From JAABUE01 sp034431895 (GTDB lineage: Bacteria; Chloroflexota; Anaerolineae; Anaerolineales; Villigracilaceae), in contig DAOUCM010000351.1 in assembly GCA_034431895.1 (NCBI GenBank), forward strand, positions 1-13,699: a DNA stretch of 13,699 nucleotides, read 5' to 3'. The translations under genes were made by a program, and so were the position numbers. Positions 12,384 to 13,699 of this stretch are shown one piece after another; position 1 is the stretch's first letter, and the number at the start of each line of letters is the position of its first letter. Under the pieces are notes generated by a model, which was given only the letters and a program-made list of their open reading frames with translations, was not told the origin of the DNA and did no database searches.

Positions 12384-13492
12384 GTGGCGCGGTCGAGGGG
12401 GAAGAAGCGGTCTTTCAAGTCATTGATGGGCTTTTCGTACAGGTGAAAACTGAGCGAGGCCACCAGCGTGGTCGCCGTCAGCGTAAAGGCAAACATTTGC
12501 CAGGTAGCCAGGTCGAAAGGCAGGTTCAGTTTCAAGGTAAACCAGATGACCGCGCCATGGTAAATGTAAAGGCCATACGAAATTTTGCCCAGGTAGCGCA
12601 AGGGGAAACGATCGAGCAGGGCGGTCAGGAGGTTGGTCTTTGCCACGCTGTAGATCAGCACTGCAAAGAAGTAGTTGAGCAAAGAATAGCCCCAGATTTC
12701 CTTGTAAGCCACCTGAAGGGGAAATTCGTAGCCGAGCGAATCCCAGCGAATTTCTCCCCAGGCGGCCGATTGGGTATAAAAGCCCGCCAGCGGGACCAAA
12801 ATCGAAAGCAAGAGTGTTTGCAGGCGCGGGCTGCGAATCTCGAATTGGGAAATGTAAGCGCCCATGGCAAAGGCGTCTATGTGAGAAAAGGGCAAGACGT
12901 ACAAGGCCAGCATGGGGTCGTCTAACATGAAGGCAAAGGGGCGCTGCATGTAGAACAGTTTGAGCAGCAGACGGAAGAGCGGCCCCAATCCGATGACCGT
13001 CAAGAAAAGGCGTTTCTGGCGATGGGCGGGGGTCAGGAAGATGAGCAGCGGCCAAAGGATGTAGAATTGCTCCTCGACCGAAAGCGACCATAGCGGCGTC
13101 AGGAAGCGGGTCGGTTCGTAGACGGCGCTGGCATGGAAGAAATCATACAGGTAGGTGACAGCAAACCAAATCTGCTCCCAAAACTTGCCGTCGAATTCCT
13201 TGTGCAGCGGCTTGAAGGCAATGTGCGGCAGGGCCAGGTTGACGGCGATGAGAATGCCCAGGTACAGGTAGTAGAGCGGGAAGATGCGCAGGAAGCGCCG
13301 TCCGTAGAATTTGATAAAATAGGCTTTGCGCGGCAGGGTGGCTTTCATGCGCACCAAAATGCCGGTAATGAGGAAGCCAGAGAGTACGAAGAACAACTGG
13401 ACGCCCACCCAGCCAAACGAGTAATTGTCGGTATGCCCGCCTAGTACAGCCAGGAAGGCCAACGCGCGTAGTCCATCCAAACCAGGAATCAT
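12380..13492 (-). CDS. Membrane O-acyltransferase, acyltransferase family 3
   Basis: 370 residues from MIPGLDGLRALAFLAVLGGH, the standard opening of acyltransferase-3 proteins with R9 and the presumed catalytic H20 at its usual place. FFVLSGFLITGIL (34-46), RRFLRIFPLYYLY (64-76) and LWSLSVEEQFYILWPLL (133-149) are further family motifs. About ten membrane helices follow through to the end. Such enzymes move acetyl or other acyl groups from acyl-CoA onto sugars of polysaccharide, LPS or glycolipid, or onto lipids; the acceptor is not known. Only a weak GAAAGC precedes the chosen ATG. The frame is open to 13681, but that upstream part reads through a GC hairpin and a perfect TATAAT on the coding strand and does not resemble the family. 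First gene of a three-gene overlapping unit. Confidence 0.9.
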   Translation of the reverse strand: MIPGLDGLRALAFLAVLGGHTDNYSFGWVGVQLFFVLSGFLITGILVRMKATLPRKAYFIKFYGRRFLRIFPLYYLYLGILIAVNLALPHIAFKPLHKEFDGKFWEQIWFAVTYLYDFFHASAVYEPTRFLTPLWSLSVEEQFYILWPLLIFLTPAHRQKRLFLTVIGLGPLFRLLLKLFYMQRPFAFMLDDPMLALYVLPFSHIDAFAMGAYISQFEIRSPRLQTLLLSILVPLAGFYTQSAAWGEIRWDSLGYEFPLQVAYKEIWGYSLLNYFFAVLIYSVAKTNLLTALLDRFPLRYLGKISYGLYIYHGAVIWFTLKLNLPFDLATWQMFAFTLTATTLVASLSFHLYEKPINDLKDRFFPLDRAT

Positions 13493-13550
13493 GGAAATCG
13501 CTTTCGACTTCAGAGATAGCCAGCGAGTATTTTCTCGAAAGCAAGAGGCA

Positions 13551-13583
13551 GGGGGCGGCGTCCGTGCCAAACACCCCGCCCCC
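13551..13583. repeat. GC-rich hairpin in the acyltransferase leader
   Basis: GGGGGCGG (13551-13558) and CCGCCCCC (13576-13583) pair perfectly with a 17-base loop. Located about 60 bases upstream of the acyltransferase start. It could be a leader structure or a repeat element. Confidence 0.5.
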
Positions 13584-13610
13584 CGATTGATCGAGAGGAT
13601 ACTTCGGGTA

Positions 13611-13652
13611 ATTATACTTGAGCAGCGCGGGCTCATACGAACCCCGCTCAAG
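13611..13652 (-). promoter_or_regulatory. Probable promoter of the acyltransferase unit with adjoining inverted repeat
   Basis: TATAAT (minus strand, 13616 to 13611) is a perfect -10; no good -35 is seen at the normal distance. Directly upstream, CTTGAGC (13617-13623) and GCTCAAG (13646-13652) are perfect reverse complements, with inner GCGGG/CCCGC pairing. The repeat covers the -35 zone, as an activator or repressor site would, or it is the end hairpin of a gene to the right. The leader to ATG 13492 would be about 110 bases. Confidence 0.4.
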
Positions 13653-13699
13653 CGGACCAGGCGGCTTATGGAGTTTAACAAACGCCAGTTCGGGATAAC

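Larger units (their letters stand above)
13493..13699. other. Upstream region of the acyltransferase unit
   Basis: 207 bases to the window edge with no credible gene. It holds a GC hairpin (13551-13583), a TATAAT on the minus strand (13611-13616), a 7-bp inverted repeat (13617-13652) and, at the edge, the motif ACGCCAGTTCGGGATAA, which recurs near 2860 and 2943. Confidence 0.5.

Noticed and set aside
11562..12446. 294-codon plus-strand frame across the reductase gene
   Set aside because: Antisense to FAD-binding motifs and overlapping two genes; composition is that of a shadow frame.
13493..13681. N-terminal extension of the acyltransferase
   Set aside because: It reads through a GC hairpin and a perfect TATAAT; the family normally starts at IPGLDGLRA.

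Overview
The window looks like chromosomal DNA of a GC-rich bacterium that respires with oxygen or another high-potential acceptor. Chloroflexota (Anaerolineae-like) is my best guess. The basis is indirect: a Tat-exported Rieske protein with a split cytochrome b and a fused cytochrome c subunit, a proline-rich lipoprotein carrying a CGNGxCE cysteine motif, and a dispersed GC-rich hairpin repeat of the 'CCCTCACCCC..CCCCTCTCCC' kind. No rRNA, tRNA or CRISPR array was seen, so the taxonomic call is inference.

Layout. 1-755 (minus): 5' part of a lipoprotein alpha/beta hydrolase that runs off the left edge. 985-2843 (plus): a NarL-type two-component system, histidine kinase and response regulator with a 4-base overlap. 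2881-2940: a 16-bp inverted repeat between convergent units. 2959-3527 (minus): a DUF3054-type membrane protein followed by what looks like the 3' remnant of a biotin transporter gene (bioY). 3711-7116 (minus): the succinate dehydrogenase operon sdhC-sdhD-sdhA-sdhB. 7117-7443: divergent control region. 7444-10036 (plus): a bc-type quinol:cytochrome c reductase operon of qcrABC architecture (Rieske, b6-type cytochrome b, subunit IV fused to two c-type heme domains). 10037-10261: a hairpin plus a 94-bp MITE-like element with 14-bp terminal inverted repeats and an 8-bp imperfect target duplication. 10262-13492 (minus): a tightly packed unit of membrane acyltransferase, geranylgeranyl-reductase-family flavoprotein and a coiled-coil membrane protein.

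How the genes fit together. The two divergent operons form a compact respiratory module. Succinate dehydrogenase passes electrons from succinate to membrane quinone, and the bc complex takes them from quinol through Rieske and the fused c hemes to a soluble carrier or oxidase encoded elsewhere. The shared 327-bp region between them holds a 14-bp inverted repeat around a good extended -10 for sdh, a plausible operator. The acyltransferase/reductase unit probably acts on lipid or isoprenoid substrates; its substrate cannot be read from sequence.

The most noteworthy observations are the MITE-like element, the sdh operator candidate, the paired sites before the two-component system, the diheme subunit IV fusion, the in-frame dispersed repeats inside the lipoprotein linker, and the bioY remnant. 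I did not find a clearly new multi-gene system.
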